Of a stretch of DNA of 64,000 nucleotides, positions 52,442 through 61,454 are shown piece by piece (position 1 is the stretch's first letter; each line of letters starts with the position of its first letter). The notes beneath the pieces are model-generated. The model was given only the letters and a program-made list of their open reading frames with translations, searched no databases and was not told the DNA's origin. The DNA is from Paucimonas lemoignei (GTDB taxonomy: Bacteria > Pseudomonadota > Gammaproteobacteria > Burkholderiales > Burkholderiaceae_D): assembly GCF_004342585.1 (NCBI RefSeq), contig NZ_SLZQ01000003.1, positions 338,561 to 402,560 of the forward strand, read 5' to 3'. The position numbers were made by a program, and so were the translations under genes.

Positions 52442-53247
52442 AACGGCACAGCCGCCGACTCCAGGCTCGTCCAGGCGTCGCCATGGGCGAACGACCTTCT
52501 GTATGAGGCAGAATTGATGAAGCCGGCATTAAGTGCTTGCTCTGGCCCAGCTTGAAAGGATAGCTGCGGGTCAGAAGCAGACTTTCGCCAACGTCCGCTG
52601 CTAACCCGATCAGTCATATGATGAATTACATGAGGCTGAGCCCTGCCTATCGAAGCTGCAGGATACGGCGCGCGCCATTGAGGACGATGACCGTGATGAT
52701 CGCAACCATAGGGTCGAGGAGCACGGTGAGCTAACGTCGGGCACACCCTGCAAGGCCATACGGATGAGGTTCTCCTCGGATGGGCAATCCATCTTCGGGA
52801 TGGAAAATCTGCCTCACTGAACACTGACGGATGATTCCTTGCCTGCCAAGATGCGCTCCAATTGCAAGACTCTACAGGCATCTCGAAATTCCATCTCGTA
52901 CAGGTTTCATGTGTGCGGCCGCCATGTTTTTCAAGCGCAGGCTGCTTCTGGCCGTGAGCGGATGTTGGCGAGTAGGCCGGTCTAGAGGCGTGATCGCCCC
53001 TATGCCTCAAACAATTGGCGCAATTCCCGCTCACCCGTCACGGAAAAAGCCATGACGCGTGTACCTGCGACGCGCCTTACGCAACGCCGGTTCTCGCGGA
53101 CTGGAGCGTACGCGGACAGCGCCAGTTTTGAAGTCGCCCCACACCCACCATTACGAAAAATCAAATACAAGCGGCAATGGACTGAACGATTTAATTTATT
53201 TTGCGCTCCTTATTTATGTAATTCTCAACTTCTCATGGAGCCCTCAC
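52442..53247. other. long intergenic region with a dispersed repeat
   Basis: An 806-bp gap with no supported gene. It contains an imperfect dyad of the dispersed family at 52568-52607. A frame at about 52608-52818 (DELHEAEPCLSKLQDTARAI...) lacks a start and has no recognised match; it may be a gene remnant. A minus-strand frame over most of the gap has a biased, Arg/His/Ser-rich composition and is rejected. Confidence 0.5.
52568..52607. repeat. dispersed imperfect dyad, copy 4
   Basis: GGGTCAGAAGCAGAC (52568-52582) and GTCCGCTGCTAACCC (52593-52607) form an imperfect hairpin related to the GAAGCGGACAT repeats elsewhere in the window. Confidence 0.5.
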
Positions 53248-53424
53248 ATGAATCGCGATCAAGTCAAAGGAACGGCAAAAGACGTTGCAGGCAAAGTCCA
53301 GGAACAAGCCGGCAAGCTTGTCGACAGCAAAACACAGCAAGCAAAAGGTTTGGAGAAACAGGCGGAAGGAAAGACCCAGAAAGCCTTTGGCGACGCCAAA
53401 GATATGATCAAGAAGTCGCATTGA
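53248..53424 (+). CDS. CsbD family stress protein
   Basis: A 58-residue CsbD-like protein: MNRDQVKGTAKDVAGKVQEQ, then AGKLVDSKTQQAKGLEKQAE, a typical hydrophilic helical repeat with many Lys, Gln and Ala. Such proteins are induced by general stress in several bacteria, with unknown mechanism. GGAG lies 7 bases before the ATG. It is followed by the 25-residue membrane peptide gene, 82 bp downstream, likely in the same unit. Confidence 0.92.
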   Translation: MNRDQVKGTAKDVAGKVQEQAGKLVDSKTQQAKGLEKQAEGKTQKAFGDAKDMIKKSH

Positions 53425-53506
53425 TACGGTGCGCCATTAATGCCATTAATGGCAAGCGGGCAGACAATTGCCAGCTTTTCCTACTTACATTCCGGAGGAG
53501 GTAAAA

Positions 53507-53584
53507 ATGGGTAAATATTTTCTGGCCTGGTTGCTAGGCGTCCCGGCAATCGTGCTCGTGCTTCTTTATTTCTTCTTGCATTAA
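53507..53584 (+). CDS. 25-residue membrane peptide with very strong ribosome binding site
   Basis: The frame encodes a 25-residue peptide beginning MGKYFLAWLLGVPAIVLVLL and ending YFFLH, with a single hydrophobic segment (about 5-24). The start is preceded by CCGGAGGAGGT, four bases before the ATG, the strongest ribosome binding site in this part of the window. It lies 82 bp after the CsbD gene. Short single-helix proteins of this form are seen near stress genes in Betaproteobacteria, to my memory. It may act as a membrane-stress peptide or as a regulator of a membrane partner. Confidence 0.75.
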   Translation: MGKYFLAWLLGVPAIVLVLLYFFLH

Positions 53585-54178
53585 GCCGGTTGTCTTTCCC
53601 CATACGCTGAATCAGTGGTGAATATAAGGTAGTACCGAGTAAGGTGCGTGGACAGTATCGGCACAGAGATAGCTGACAGGTGGAGCGCACATCACGACAT
53701 GCCTCATCGTCCGGAACGATTATTTTTAGCTAGCACCGGCCTCCCCAGAAGTGAGTGAAATCGCGGCGGGGGCCGGATTTCATCTTTTCCAGCTGTCCCT
53801 TCCTTCTCCCAAGCGGACGTTATGCTGCACGGCTAACGTAGCTTTCTTCCAGTCTTTTCAATTTCACGCGTGATCTCACGATAAATAAAACCGCGGCAGC
53901 AACCCAAGGCGCGACCACATTGAGAAACCTCCCGAAGGCAGCACAGGGTTTCCTGAACAGTGAAAACCACAGCAGCGCTGAGTGACTCGGCCGCCGCGCA
54001 AGCAGATTGGCAAATCTTGATCTAGCGTGATTTTCAACTGGGACAATTTGTCTCAGTGTATGGAAACTGCTTTTAAGTAGAATGCCTCAGAATGTGTGGC
54101 AACACCATCCTTGCACGGCAGTCGCTGATGTTTTCTCCTCTCTCATCTGCATTCAGCAAATCACGCCGCTAGCCCGAA
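53585..54178. other. long gap with a degenerate repeat and weak hairpin
   Basis: A 594-bp stretch without a supported gene. CCGGCC (53737-53742) and GGCCGG (53772-53777), with extra C/G pairs, form a loose hairpin followed by a T-rich stretch, possibly the end of the CsbD transcript. AAGCGGACGTTATGC near 53811 resembles the dispersed repeat. Confidence 0.45.
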
Positions 54179-54283
54179 ATGGCAACCGATCTTAATGAGC
54201 AAAACACTCAGGCGAGGCTTCGAAGGTTTGAACAAAAAATGAAGCTGCTGAAGCAGCGTTTTGAGGTAGTGCTCACACGATAG
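54179..54283 (+). CDS. possible 34-residue coiled-coil peptide
   Basis: MATDLNEQNTQARLRRFEQK, then MKLLKQRFEVVLTR: 34 residues with a heptad-like pattern. A stop codon precedes the ATG in frame. No Shine-Dalgarno is seen. It lies 34 bp before a small membrane-protein gene. It may be a remnant or a short leader peptide; evidence is weak. Confidence 0.25.
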   Translation: MATDLNEQNTQARLRRFEQKMKLLKQRFEVVLTR

Positions 54284-54317
54284 CTAGTGCCAAGTAAATA
54301 GCCTGGAAATACTCAAC

Positions 54318-54548
54318 ATGATGGATTGGGTCCCTGTAGTCTTCGTTACGTTCAAGGTTCTCGTGTTCGGCACGGGCATGTTCTTTGCCATCAAGTGGCA
54401 TTACGATAAAGAGAAGGAGGAGGAGAAGCGTGCGGTGCTACGCGCGGGCGGCAAGGTGGTCGCAGTCTTCGTGCTAGTGCTCCTGGGCCTGGGGCTCGTC
54501 ACCTTCGTCGTTGCCGGCATGCTCGGTTTGGACCTGACCTTCCCATGA
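54318..54548 (+). CDS. small two-helix membrane protein
   Basis: A 76-residue protein with two hydrophobic helices (about 6-25, VVFVTFKVLVFGTGMFFAI, and about 46-72, VVAVFVLVLLGLGLVTFVVAGML) around a basic/acidic loop HYDKEKEEEKRAVLRAGG. GC-rich third positions fit local coding. No family name is recognised. It converges on a LysR gene. A weak GGAAA lies before the ATG. Confidence 0.7.
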   Translation: MMDWVPVVFVTFKVLVFGTGMFFAIKWHYDKEKEEEKRAVLRAGGKVVAVFVLVLLGLGLVTFVVAGMLGLDLTFP

Positions 54549-54685
54549 TGGCAAAGAATGGCAGAAAAGCCAGGCCGGACGACACATTCACAATGGCCGC
54601 GCGCGATTGCTGCATCAAATGCGGAAGCAAGGCAGCCGTCAGCCGTATCGGGCCAAGCGGGTTGGTCGCCACCATGGCGCAAGGG

Positions 54686-55570
54686 CTATTGCGACTCGCG
54701 TTGCAGCAGTTGTTGCGCAAGCAGGTGAGCGTGCGGCGTCAGTGTGGAAAAATCGCGCGCGCAGAGGTAGAGCCGACGCGTGGCCCAGGCTTCCGACAGC
54801 GGCATGATCGCCAAGTCGCGCGTCAGCGTTCTGGCCATCGCATCGGAGAGGATGGAAATGCCGATGCCGGCTTCCACGCACATGGCCACATGTTCGACGT
54901 TGCGCAGCTGGATGCGGTAGTCGAGCTGGCGGCCGAGACGCGCTGCACGCTCCCCGAGATACGTTTCGAGCGCCGTGTCCGCCATGCCTACGATCGGCTC
55001 GCCGAGGAGTTCGGCAAAGGCAATGCGCGATTGTCGGGCCAAGGGATGCGAATGGCTCGAAACGACGACGAGCTGGTCACTGGCAATCAAGTGCGTCTGC
55101 AGCGGCCCGAGATCCGTGATGTCCGCGACAATGCCCATATCGGCGCGCCGGTCTACCAGCGCCTGGACGATGTCCGCACTGGGCCGCTCTTCCAGGTCGA
55201 TCGACAGGTCGCGATGGATTGTCAGGAAGTGGCAAAGCTGCGGCGGCAACAACGCCGCCATGGCCGCGGTGTTGGACAACAAGCTGATGCGGCCCTTCAG
55301 TCCCGTGGCGTAGGTGCGCAATTCCCCGCGCATCTGTTCGACCTGGCCCAGGATCGAACGGGCATGCCGGACCAAGGCCTCGCCTGCTGCAGTGGGCCGC
55401 ACGCCGCGACGGTTACGCTCCAATAACGGCGCGCCCAGAGCCGCTTCCATGCCAGCAATGCGTTCACTGACCGATGCCAGCGCCAGATGTATCTCGCGTG
55501 CCGCCTGCGTCAGGCTGCCGCACTCCACGACGGTCAGGAAAAGCCGCAAATCGGTCAGGTCGAAGCGCAT
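54686..55570 (-). CDS. LysR family regulator, divergent from the TauE-type gene
   Basis: A 294-residue LysR protein. The HTH lies at about 5-60 (LRLFLTVVECGSLTQAAREI and SVSERIAGMEAALGAPLLERNRRGV), and the substrate-binding domain covers about 90-290. The ATG at 55570 has GGAG 8 bases upstream and is preferred over an in-frame TTG two codons earlier. It is divergent from a TauE/SafE-type permease gene across 88 bp, as is typical for a LysR controlling its neighbour. The inducer is unknown. Confidence 0.92.
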   Translation of the reverse strand: MRFDLTDLRLFLTVVECGSLTQAAREIHLALASVSERIAGMEAALGAPLLERNRRGVRPTAAGEALVRHARSILGQVEQMRGELRTYATGLKGRISLLSNTAAMAALLPPQLCHFLTIHRDLSIDLEERPSADIVQALVDRRADMGIVADITDLGPLQTHLIASDQLVVVSSHSHPLARQSRIAFAELLGEPIVGMADTALETYLGERAARLGRQLDYRIQLRNVEHVAMCVEAGIGISILSDAMARTLTRDLAIMPLSEAWATRRLYLCARDFSTLTPHAHLLAQQLLQRESQ

Positions 55571-55658
55571 GATCAACTCTCCTACGTTCGGTTCCTCCGA
55601 AGTCTAGCACCGGAATTGCCAGATTGCGTAAGCGTATCCCGAAGACTAATATCGTTTC

Positions 55659-56426
55659 ATGGAATCGATGAACATAGTCTTTACCGCAGGCGTAGTGGCC
55701 GGCGCGATGAATGCGCTGGCCGGAGGTGGCTCATTCGTCAGTTTGCCGGCACTGATCGCGGCTGGCGTGCCTCCGGTTCAAGCGAACACGTCCAGCACGG
55801 TCGCGCTGTTTCCAGGCGGCCTGGCCAGCGCCTGGGCATATCGGGATGGATTGCGTCCGGTAGGCGACGTGTCATTACGTGCATTGCTGGTGACGACGCT
55901 ATGCGGCGGCTTGGTTGGGGCATTACTGTTGCTGCAGACGTCATCGGCGGCGTTCACCTTCGTGCTGCCTTGGCTGCTGCTGGTGGCGTCGGTTGCGCTG
56001 GCGTTCGGAAGGCGTATTGGCGTGGCATTGCGCGCACGCTGGCACATTCATGCGCATGCGGTGCTGGCTATCCAGTTCGCGCTTGGCATCTATGGCGGCT
56101 ACTTCGGCGGCGCGGTCGGGATCATGATGATTGCGATGTGGGGGCTGCTCGACAACTGCGACCTGAAGCTTCTCAACGCGCCGCGCACGCTGCTGGTCAG
56201 TGCAGCCAATGTCGTGGCGATCGTCATCTTCATCGTGTCCAATGCCGTCAGCTGGCCCGAGACGCTCACCATGCTGGCTGGCGCAGTCATCGGCGGATAC
56301 GGTGGCGCGCACATCGGGCGACGCGCATCGCCCCGGATCATTCGTGCAGTGACGCTGCTTGCCACGTCCGGCATCATGCTGGCGTTCTTTGTAAAAACCT
56401 ACGCGCCCACGCTGCTGCATCACTGA
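55659..56426 (+). CDS. TauE/SafE family permease (TSUP), sulfite/sulfonate exporter-like
   Basis: A 255-residue membrane protein with about seven or eight helices. The two repeats of the family each carry the hallmark N-G/G-rich turns: GAMNALAGGGSFVSLPALIAAGVPPV and GIYGGYFGGAVGIMMIAMW. TSUP transporters export sulfite, sulfoacetate or other organosulfur anions. Its LysR partner is divergent. Given ssuD and tauD in the same window, sulfite removal is plausible, but other anions are possible. Confidence 0.88.
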   Translation: MESMNIVFTAGVVAGAMNALAGGGSFVSLPALIAAGVPPVQANTSSTVALFPGGLASAWAYRDGLRPVGDVSLRALLVTTLCGGLVGALLLLQTSSAAFTFVLPWLLLVASVALAFGRRIGVALRARWHIHAHAVLAIQFALGIYGGYFGGAVGIMMIAMWGLLDNCDLKLLNAPRTLLVSAANVVAIVIFIVSNAVSWPETLTMLAGAVIGGYGGAHIGRRASPRIIRAVTLLATSGIMLAFFVKTYAPTLLHH

Positions 56427-56523
56427 CAGCATAGGGAATGACTCAAGGCCCGGACTGCAAGACGCAATGACTGGCGGCAGGCGGGTCAGGCAACCGCATC
56501 TGCTTAAGGCTCAGCAGCAGAAA

Positions 56524-58224
56524 TCAAAACTCTTCCCAGTCATCCTTCACGGTGACGGCCGGGATTCGCGGCAGCGCCGGCCGCGGCGCCGCTTGGCTGA
56601 CCAGATTGCTGCGGGGCTTTGTTTGCGCCGCAGGCGGAGCGGCACGACGTGCTTGAGGCGCCGCGATTAATGCAGGCGCACTGCTTTCGTTGAGCCGAAA
56701 CACGCTCACGGCCTGGGCCAGGGACGTGGCTTGATCCTGCATCTGTTGCGCAGCGGCTGCCGCTTCTTCCACCAGCGCGGCATTCTGCTGCGTGACCTGA
56801 TCCATTTGGCCGATCGCCTGGTTCACCTGCTCGATGCCGGCAGTCTGCTCCTGGCTGGCGGCGGTGATCTCGGCCATGATGTCCGTGACGCGCTTCACAC
56901 TTTCGACGATGTCACACATCGTCATGCCTGCTTCGTTGACCAGCCGGCTGCCCGTGTCCACCTTCTCGACCGAAGTATCGATCAGCGCCTTGATTTCCTT
57001 GGCCGCGCTGGCAGACCGTTGCGCAAGCGTCCTCACTTCGCTGGCCACGACGGCAAACCCGCGCCCCTGCTCGCCCGCACGCGCGGCTTCCACCGCGGCG
57101 TTCAAAGCAAGAATGTTGGTCTGAAATGCAATCCCGTCGATGACGCCGATGATATCGACGATCTTTCTAGCGGAATTGTTGATCTCACCCATGGTGTCGA
57201 CGACCTGGGCGATGACGGCGCCGCCCTTGCCGGCGACAGTCGAAGCGCTTTCCGCCATAGAGTTGGCCTGGCGCGCGTTGTCGGCATTCTGCCTGACTGT
57301 GCTCGTCAGCTCTTCCATCGACGAGGCGGTTTCTTCCAGCGAGCCGGCCTGCTGTTCGGTGCGGGAAGAGAGATCCTGGTTGCCGGCGGCGATCTCGGTG
57401 GAGGCCGTGGCGATCGTCTCGATACCGTGGCGGACATCGGTGATCATTTTCACCAATGCCACATTCATGTCTTTCAATGCCTGCAACAGCTGACCGGTTT
57501 CGTCGCGCGACGTAGCTGCGATGTCGCTGGTGAGGTTACCACTGGCGACAGCGCGCGCGATGTCGACCGCGCGTGCCAACGGCTTGGTGATGCTGCGTGT
57601 TAGCCACATGCTGACCACAATGCCAAACGTCAGGGCGAGCATACCGAGCGCGATCAGAAGCGTCTTGCTCGCCGTGTAGGTTTCCTGGATCCGGGCGGCC
57701 GTAGCGTTAATGCTTTCCCGCTGCATCGACTGCAACTGCTGGATGATATCCAGATACTTGTCCGAGGCCGGCAAGTACTCGTTCTCGAGGATGCGCTGGG
57801 ATTCTTCCAGGTTACCGTCAGCCTTGGCCTTGACTGCCGCAGCGCGGGTCGACAAGTAGAGTTTGCGCTGCTCCATGATTTCCTGCCATAGCGCTTTTTC
57901 CTGTTCCGTGGTCAGGAGCGGTTCGATTTTCTTTTGGAGCTCGCCCGAATTCTTTGTCGAAGCTTCAGCGTCCGCGGCAAAGAAGGCGCCGAGAGATGAA
58001 TCGGTGCTCTTGACGATGGCGGTGGTACGGCGCACGCCACTATAGACGAATCGATACCAGTCGCTAATCCAGCGCTCTTTCGATAACGGCACATCCGCCA
58101 TCTGCGCCGTGGCTTCGGCGACGATGTGAAGCCGCCACAACCCGATCCCCGTCATTAGAATTGCCAGCGCCAATACCAAAGCAAATCCTGCCGCCAGGCG
58201 TGATCCGATTTTCCAGTTCTTCAT
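56524..58224 (-). CDS. methyl-accepting chemotaxis protein with DWEEF tail
   Basis: A 566-residue classical chemoreceptor. Helices lie near 11-30 and 190-210 and enclose a four-helix-bundle periplasmic sensor (4[43 protein letters not shown]). HAMP follows ([21 protein letters not shown]), then the signalling hairpin ([44 protein letters not shown] in part). The C-terminus ends DDWEEF after a Pro/Ala-rich linker, similar to the NWETF pentapeptide that docks CheR and CheB. It lies 223 bp downstream of cheW in the same direction, so it probably works with that coupling protein. Confidence 0.93.
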   Translation of the reverse strand: MKNWKIGSRLAAGFALVLALAILMTGIGLWRLHIVAEATAQMADVPLSKERWISDWYRFVYSGVRRTTAIVKSTDSSLGAFFAADAEASTKNSGELQKKIEPLLTTEQEKALWQEIMEQRKLYLSTRAAAVKAKADGNLEESQRILENEYLPASDKYLDIIQQLQSMQRESINATAARIQETYTASKTLLIALGMLALTFGIVVSMWLTRSITKPLARAVDIARAVASGNLTSDIAATSRDETGQLLQALKDMNVALVKMITDVRHGIETIATASTEIAAGNQDLSSRTEQQAGSLEETASSMEELTSTVRQNADNARQANSMAESASTVAGKGGAVIAQVVDTMGEINNSARKIVDIIGVIDGIAFQTNILALNAAVEAARAGEQGRGFAVVASEVRTLAQRSASAAKEIKALIDTSVEKVDTGSRLVNEAGMTMCDIVESVKRVTDIMAEITAASQEQTAGIEQVNQAIGQMDQVTQQNAALVEEAAAAAQQMQDQATSLAQAVSVFRLNESSAPALIAAPQARRAAPPAAQTKPRSNLVSQAAPRPALPRIPAVTVKDDWEEF

Positions 58225-58447
58225 AACAGTTTCGTAATGGTGAAGTTTTTCCGAAGCCCGACACGGGCGCCGTTCTGGAGCACAGACGCGGCGACCCTTA
58301 ACAGGTGCGCAGGCATGGACATGGGAGTTTTCCCAGGCAAGCGATCGAGCGGGCTAGAGAATTTATGGTGATGTTCAGCTGAGCGCGCCATTTGATGGCC
58401 CTGCTCCCTGCTACCAGATTGCAGATGCGGGATACGGCTTGTTCGAT

Positions 58448-58924
58448 TCAGGCATGAATCTTCTCGATCAAGCCCATTTCCGTACTCGACATGAGTTTGT
58501 CGATATCCACGAGAATCACCATGCGTTGATCGAGCGTGCCCAGGCCGATCAAGTGATCAGTGTTCATGGCCGTGCCCATTTCCGGCGCCGGCCGGACCTG
58601 CTCCGGCGACAGGGAAATCACATCCGACACGCTGTCGACCACCATGCCGACCTCGCGTCCACGCAGATTGAGAATAATGACCACGGTGAACTGGTCGTAG
58701 GTTGGCGTGCCAAGGTTTAACTTGATACGCATATCGATGATCGGCACGATAATGCCGCGCAGATTGACGACGCCCTTGATGAAGTCAGGCGCATTCGCGA
58801 TCCGCGTGACCGTCTCATACCCGCGGATTTCCTGCACCTTAAGGATGGCAATTCCGTATTCTTCCTCGCCTAACGTAAAGGCAAGATACTCGTTATCCAC
58901 CCCGGTTGCTGCAACTACGCTCAC
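58448..58924 (-). CDS. cheW: chemotaxis coupling protein CheW
   Basis: A 158-residue CheW. EYLAFTLGEEEYGIAILKVQEIRGYE is the usual start of the first subdomain, then VNLRGIIVPIIDMRIKLNLG and VVDSVSDVISL. It links CheA to chemoreceptors. The start is GTG at 58924, supported by AAGGAG five bases upstream. It is followed in the same direction by the receptor gene at 56524-58224. No cheA is in the window. Confidence 0.95.
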   Translation of the reverse strand: MSVVAATGVDNEYLAFTLGEEEYGIAILKVQEIRGYETVTRIANAPDFIKGVVNLRGIIVPIIDMRIKLNLGTPTYDQFTVVIILNLRGREVGMVVDSVSDVISLSPEQVRPAPEMGTAMNTDHLIGLGTLDQRMVILVDIDKLMSSTEMGLIEKIHA

Positions 58925-59421
58925 TGCTGCTCCTTAATTTGCACTGTAGGAATATACCGATAGCCATCGGATTTTCCTGTCGGCGTGGATTTTAATCACT
59001 TTATTTCCGCACGGCAATATTTAATTCTCCGATGTTCGTCGCAGAAAGTGTGAAGCAAGAAGCAAACAGGAAGCTGCGCGCACGACGACTTTCTTCGCCC
59101 AGTTGATGCCATCCATCGATGGCTGCATGGCCTTATGGGTGACATCAATTTGTTTTGGATGAACCGCCGCATGACGCCTGGTCTCCGTCTCCTGCGCCAG
59201 CGCCTGGCAGGCATGGCTCGCCATGAGTGATGCGCCATTGCGCGCCATAATTACCGGGAAAATATATGCTCCCGTCTGATCACGCAATGAGCGCAAGCCA
59301 AGCGCGGTAGTCCGGCGCGTTGCAATCTACACAGAACATTTGATTCATTCCGGCTTCCCGGCACCTTTCGCCACTCTCCCACTCTCAAGGAGACTATTGA
59401 CTTGACGAAGGGGAAACTGCC
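58925..59421. other. gap between cheW and the dioxygenase gene
   Basis: A 497-bp divergent gap. It must hold the cheW and dioxygenase promoters. One minus-strand frame (58996-59238) has no start context or family match and is rejected. No strong dyad is seen. Confidence 0.45.
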
Positions 59422-60129
59422 ATGCCTGAAGCCAAATCAGACACGCCCGGTTGGAACCAGCTGTCACCCCATGCCGCTGACAATCGACATGACATCAAGC
59501 GCCGGCTCTTGCTGAACGGCTTGCTGCTCGGCGCCGTGGCGTGCAGCGCGACACGCGGCTTTGCACAGAGCCTGGTCACGACGCCGGCACAGATCGAAGG
59601 TCCGTTTTATCCCGATCGCCTGCCGCTTGACCAGGACAACGATTTGATCATCGTTACCGACCACAACATGCCGGCAGCCGGTGAAATTACCCATTTGACG
59701 GGACGTATTCTCGATCTGGACGGCACGCCATTGCGCGGCGTTAAAATCGAAATCTGGCAAGTCGACCACAATGGCAAGTACATTCATACCGCCGATGCCA
59801 ACACCCAAAACGATGCCAATTTTCAGGGCTTTGGACGATTCGAGACTGGCGAGAATGGCGAATACCGTTTCCGCACGATCAAGCCCGTGCCGTATCCCGG
59901 ACGCACGCCGCATATCCACGTCAAGTTGCTCAAGGGTGGAAACGAACTGCTCACCACGCAGCTCTATATTCAAGGCCACCCCCTCAACGAGTACGATGAC
60001 ATCGTGCGCGGCATCCTTGACCCTCAACAGCGCGAATCCGTGATGATCCCGTTCCTGCCTAGCACAGAATTTCCGGGAGAACTCGCCGCGCGCTTTGACA
60101 TCGTGCTTGGAAAAACGCCGGCAGCGTAA
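59422..60129 (+). CDS. Tat-exported intradiol ring-cleavage dioxygenase-like protein
   Basis: A 235-residue protein. A twin-arginine-type signal (KRRLLLNGLLLGAVACSATRG) covers about 26-46, so it is probably folded before export. The domain is of the intradiol dioxygenase family (protocatechuate 3,4-dioxygenase beta-like). Iron ligands are Tyr120 (NGKYIHT), Tyr158 (PVPYPGR), His164 and His166 (TPHIHVK). Sequence EIWQVDHNGKY and GFGRFETGENGEYRFRTIKP also match. An extracytoplasmic aromatic-ring cleavage enzyme is unusual for characterised intradiol enzymes, which are cytoplasmic. AAGGGGA precedes the ATG. Confidence 0.88.
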   Translation: MPEAKSDTPGWNQLSPHAADNRHDIKRRLLLNGLLLGAVACSATRGFAQSLVTTPAQIEGPFYPDRLPLDQDNDLIIVTDHNMPAAGEITHLTGRILDLDGTPLRGVKIEIWQVDHNGKYIHTADANTQNDANFQGFGRFETGENGEYRFRTIKPVPYPGRTPHIHVKLLKGGNELLTTQLYIQGHPLNEYDDIVRGILDPQQRESVMIPFLPSTEFPGELAARFDIVLGKTPAA

Positions 60130-60286
60130 GTAGATAGGTAAGCGCATTGATTTAAAAAGCTTGCATTGCGCGTTGCTTCCTTTAGCGCTTTTCGGGGTCT
60201 CGTCGTCCGTGAAAACAGGTATCACTGATTTGCCCTAGAATCGGGTCTAACCAGTTTTAAAAGTTAGGTTAAACGGAGTGAGCCCA

Positions 60287-60880
60287 ATGAGTAATGCACG
60301 TACTTCTGAATATCCGATCGACAAGCAATTCCTCGATCGCTGGTCACCGCGCGCCTTTTCTGATCGGCCTGTGACGGAACAACAGGTCTTGACTGTGCTG
60401 GAAGCCGCAAGGTGGGCGCCGTCGGCCTCCAACCTTCAGCCGTGGCGTTTTTTCTATGGCGTACGCGGCGAGCCGGAATTCGACACGCTGCTGAGCCTAC
60501 TGGTGCCGTTCAACGAAGGCTGGGCCAAGAATGCCGGCGCGCTGATATTCATCACCTCGGTAACCTCGTTCGACGGTTCGCGTCAGAACATCACCCATAG
60601 CTTCGACGCCGGCTCGGCCTTCATGTCCCTGGCGCTGCAGGCACATGCCATGGGCCTGATCGCCCACGGCATGGCAGGCATTGAATTCGAGAAGGTGCCG
60701 GTCGTGTTGAAATTGCCCGAGAATCTGAAGGTCGAGGCCGCCGTCGCCATCGGCTATCAGGGCGATGTCTCGACGCTGTCCGAATCGCTGCAAAAACGCG
60801 AAGTGCCGTCACAGCGCCAACCCTTGGCCGAGATGGTGTTCAAAGGTCACTTCACCGGCGAGATCAAGGCGCCTTCCTGA
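60287..60880 (+). CDS. nitroreductase family protein
   Basis: A 197-residue nitroreductase-like flavoprotein. RWSPRAFSDRPVTEQQVLTV and ARWAPSASNLQPWRFF are the FMN-contacting segments. GLIAHGMAGIEFEKV and VEAAVAIGYQGD complete the fold. It would reduce nitro compounds, quinones or other substrates with NAD(P)H. The start at 60287 is chosen because GGAG lies 8 bases before the ATG; an in-frame GTG at 60278 overlaps that site. It is 157 bp after the dioxygenase gene in the same direction. Confidence 0.9.
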   Translation: MSNARTSEYPIDKQFLDRWSPRAFSDRPVTEQQVLTVLEAARWAPSASNLQPWRFFYGVRGEPEFDTLLSLLVPFNEGWAKNAGALIFITSVTSFDGSRQNITHSFDAGSAFMSLALQAHAMGLIAHGMAGIEFEKVPVVLKLPENLKVEAAVAIGYQGDVSTLSESLQKREVPSQRQPLAEMVFKGHFTGEIKAPS

Positions 60881-60941
60881 ACATGGCCGCGAATTCTTGA
60901 GCCATGCGGTTGGCCTCAACGCATATTCTTAAGCACGCCTA

Positions 60942-61319
60942 TTACTGCAAGCCGAGCACGTTCTTGAATGCCTGAGCAGCATGCTCGGGCGTGACCCTTA
61001 CCATATTGGCCTTTTCGTTAGAAATCATCATCACCCAATCGCTTTTTCCGGTGGCGGATGCCGGTGCATTGCCGCAGAACCGCGCCAGATGCAGCAGGAA
61101 TTCCCTGGCTTCTTTGTCGATGGCGTGTGCGTAGATATTTTTAACGATGCGAATTGCTCGCGCCTGATCCGAACTCAGATAGTCAACGATATCAATGTCT
61201 TGGTTTGGCTGGGATAAAACCAGTTCATTCAGCGTCGGCGCTGGCAGGGTTTCCAGATCGATGACCGCATAACTTACGTTGATATCGGCATCGCTCACAT
61301 AGATATAAACTTTTGACAT
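60942..61319 (-). CDS. hypothetical protein, 125 residues
   Basis: MSKVYIYVSDADINVSYAVI, then NELVLSQPNQDIDIVDYLSS: a soluble, mixed alpha/beta protein with no signal peptide. No family is recognised. The middle reads ARAIRIVKNIYAHAIDKEAREFLLHLARFCGNAP. It converges on the nitroreductase gene. Coding composition looks normal. Confidence 0.65.
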   Translation of the reverse strand: MSKVYIYVSDADINVSYAVIDLETLPAPTLNELVLSQPNQDIDIVDYLSSDQARAIRIVKNIYAHAIDKEAREFLLHLARFCGNAPASATGKSDWVMMISNEKANMVRVTPEHAAQAFKNVLGLQ

Positions 61320-61454
61320 TCAATTCTCGAGGTGAATATTGCGGTAAAACCGTGGCTATCGATTATCACATGTAACGGCGGAATAATATGTAGGCGGCAG
61401 AGCTATGCAGCAGCGGCTGTCATTGTCTGTTCGGGTTGCGTAGTGAGTGACAAC

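Noticed and set aside
52411..53034. A 207-codon minus-strand frame
   Set aside because: Composition is unlike a protein, it has no ribosome binding site and it crosses the dispersed repeat.
54545..55426. A 293-codon plus-strand frame
   Set aside because: It is the antisense of the LysR gene, which has a clear HTH and ribosome binding site.
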